A stretch of DNA of 6,271 bases from NCBI GenBank assembly GCA_008975185.1, contig BFAU01000150.1:1-6271 (forward strand), written 5' to 3'. The notes below the pieces were generated by a model. It saw only the letters and a program-made list of their open reading frames with translations, searched no databases and was not told the origin of the DNA. The position numbers and the translations under genes were made by a program. Shown here piece after piece: positions 5,725 through 6,271 of the stretch. This stretch comes from a bacterium MnTg04. Its GTDB lineage: Bacteria; Pseudomonadota; Gammaproteobacteria; Steroidobacterales; MnTg04. Numbering within the stretch: position 1 is the stretch's first letter; each line of letters starts with the position of its first letter.

Positions 5725-6271
5725 ATGCCGCCCAAAAGCCAGATTTGCCCGATTCGCTGGCAGGATCATGCTTTGTTTCTGCTGGATCAACGGCGCCTGC
5801 CCGCCGCGGAGACCTGGTTGCGCCTGGATAGCGCGCCCGAGGTTGCCGAGGCGATTCGCGACATGGTCGTGCGCGGCGCGCCGGCGATCGGTTTTGCGGC
5901 GGCTTTCGGCATCGTTCTGTCGGTCCGGCAGCATGGCGCCGAGGCAGGCTGGCGGAAGCGGGTCGACTCGGATATCAAATTGCTGGCGGCCGCAAGACCC
6001 ACGGCGGTCAATCTCGCGTGGTCGCTCTCTCGCATGGAAAAGCTGCTGGAGACGGAGTCCGAAGACCTGGCGGCAAGCTTGCTCAACGAGGCGCAGGATC
6101 AACTGGCGACCGACCGTGAGCAGAACCTGCAACTGGGGACGGCGGGCGCAGCGCTGATCGAAAAAGGCAGCAAGGTCATGACCCATTGCAACGCCGGTGC
6201 TTTGGCAACCGCTGGTTACGGGACCGCCCTGGCGGTCGTGCGCGTGGGCCACTGGCAGAACAAAATCGAGC
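5725..6271 (+). CDS. mtnA: Methylthioribose-1-phosphate isomerase MtnA (5' half, runs off window)
   Basis: From ATG 5725 the frame stays open to the window end, giving 182 complete codons, about half of the usual 340-360 residues. It matches MtnA: LDQRRLP (20-26), DMVVRGAPAIG (46-56, with the substrate-phosphate Arg50), ARPTAVNL (90-97, Arg91), and THCNAGALATAGYGTALAV (153-171), which holds the catalytic Cys155 equivalent to Cys160 of the Bacillus enzyme. The catalytic Asp and the C-terminal Rossmann-like domain lie beyond the edge. Family knowledge: MtnA interconverts methylthioribose-1-phosphate and methylthioribulose-1-phosphate in the cytosolic methionine salvage pathway; it is a paralogue of eIF2B subunits. 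The ATG is the first in its frame after a long open upstream stretch, but it has only a weak ribosome-binding site. The gene is divergent from mscS. Confidence 0.93.
   Translation, partial: MPPKSQICPIRWQDHALFLLDQRRLPAAETWLRLDSAPEVAEAIRDMVVRGAPAIGFAAAFGIVLSVRQHGAEAGWRKRVDSDIKLLAAARPTAVNLAWSLSRMEKLLETESEDLAASLLNEAQDQLATDREQNLQLGTAGAALIEKGSKVMTHCNAGALATAGYGTALAVVRVGHWQNKIE

Noticed and set aside
5603..6157. A 184-codon plus-strand open frame in another frame over the mtnA start
   Set aside because: Its translation is rich in Arg and Trp without motifs, and the frame starting at 5725 gives unmistakable MtnA motifs over the same bases.
5698..6252. A 184-codon minus-strand open frame antisense to mtnA
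   Set aside because: No family motifs; explained as a shadow of mtnA.

Overview
This is a GC-rich stretch of core chromosome, most likely from a gammaproteobacterium. Every gene is a housekeeping type. A rluB-like gene convergent with yciK resembles the enterobacterial arrangement, and ubiG followed by a MupP-type phosphatase and a yciK-type SDR, with mtnA nearby, resembles the order I recall from Pseudomonas. I cannot name a genus. No mobile element, CRISPR array, tRNA, rRNA or phage gene is visible.

Layout: (1) 1-315, plus strand, the 3' end of a 23S rRNA pseudouridine synthase gene (rluB). (2) 326-5539, minus strand, six tightly packed genes read right to left: mscS, ubiG, a MupP/Gph-type HAD phosphatase, rmuC, a squalene/phytoene-synthase-fold protein with a broken active site, and yciK. 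Junctions are +21, -25 (overlap), +4, +5 and +13 bp, so this looks like one transcription unit. (3) 5540-5724, a 185-bp divergent intergenic region with a palindromic -10-like box shared by both strands and an adjacent 12-bp perfect dyad. (4) 5725-6271, plus strand, the 5' half of mtnA (methionine salvage), which runs off the window.

The minus-strand unit mixes envelope tension relief (MscS), ubiquinone O-methylation (UbiG), probable peptidoglycan sugar recycling (MupP-like), genome maintenance (RmuC), a putative non-catalytic isoprenoid-synthase-fold protein and a short-chain dehydrogenase. No single pathway joins them.

I see no obviously new multi-gene system. The best lead is the prenyl-synthase-fold protein (1089-1964): both of its aspartate-rich motifs are degraded, as in the eukaryotic complex I assembly factor NDUFAF6, and it shares an operon with a ubiquinone biosynthesis gene. 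Smaller points are a Ser at the MscS pore hinge glycine, a non-ATG start with a 25-bp overlap for the phosphatase, an altered NAG motif in YciK, and the shared promoter palindrome.
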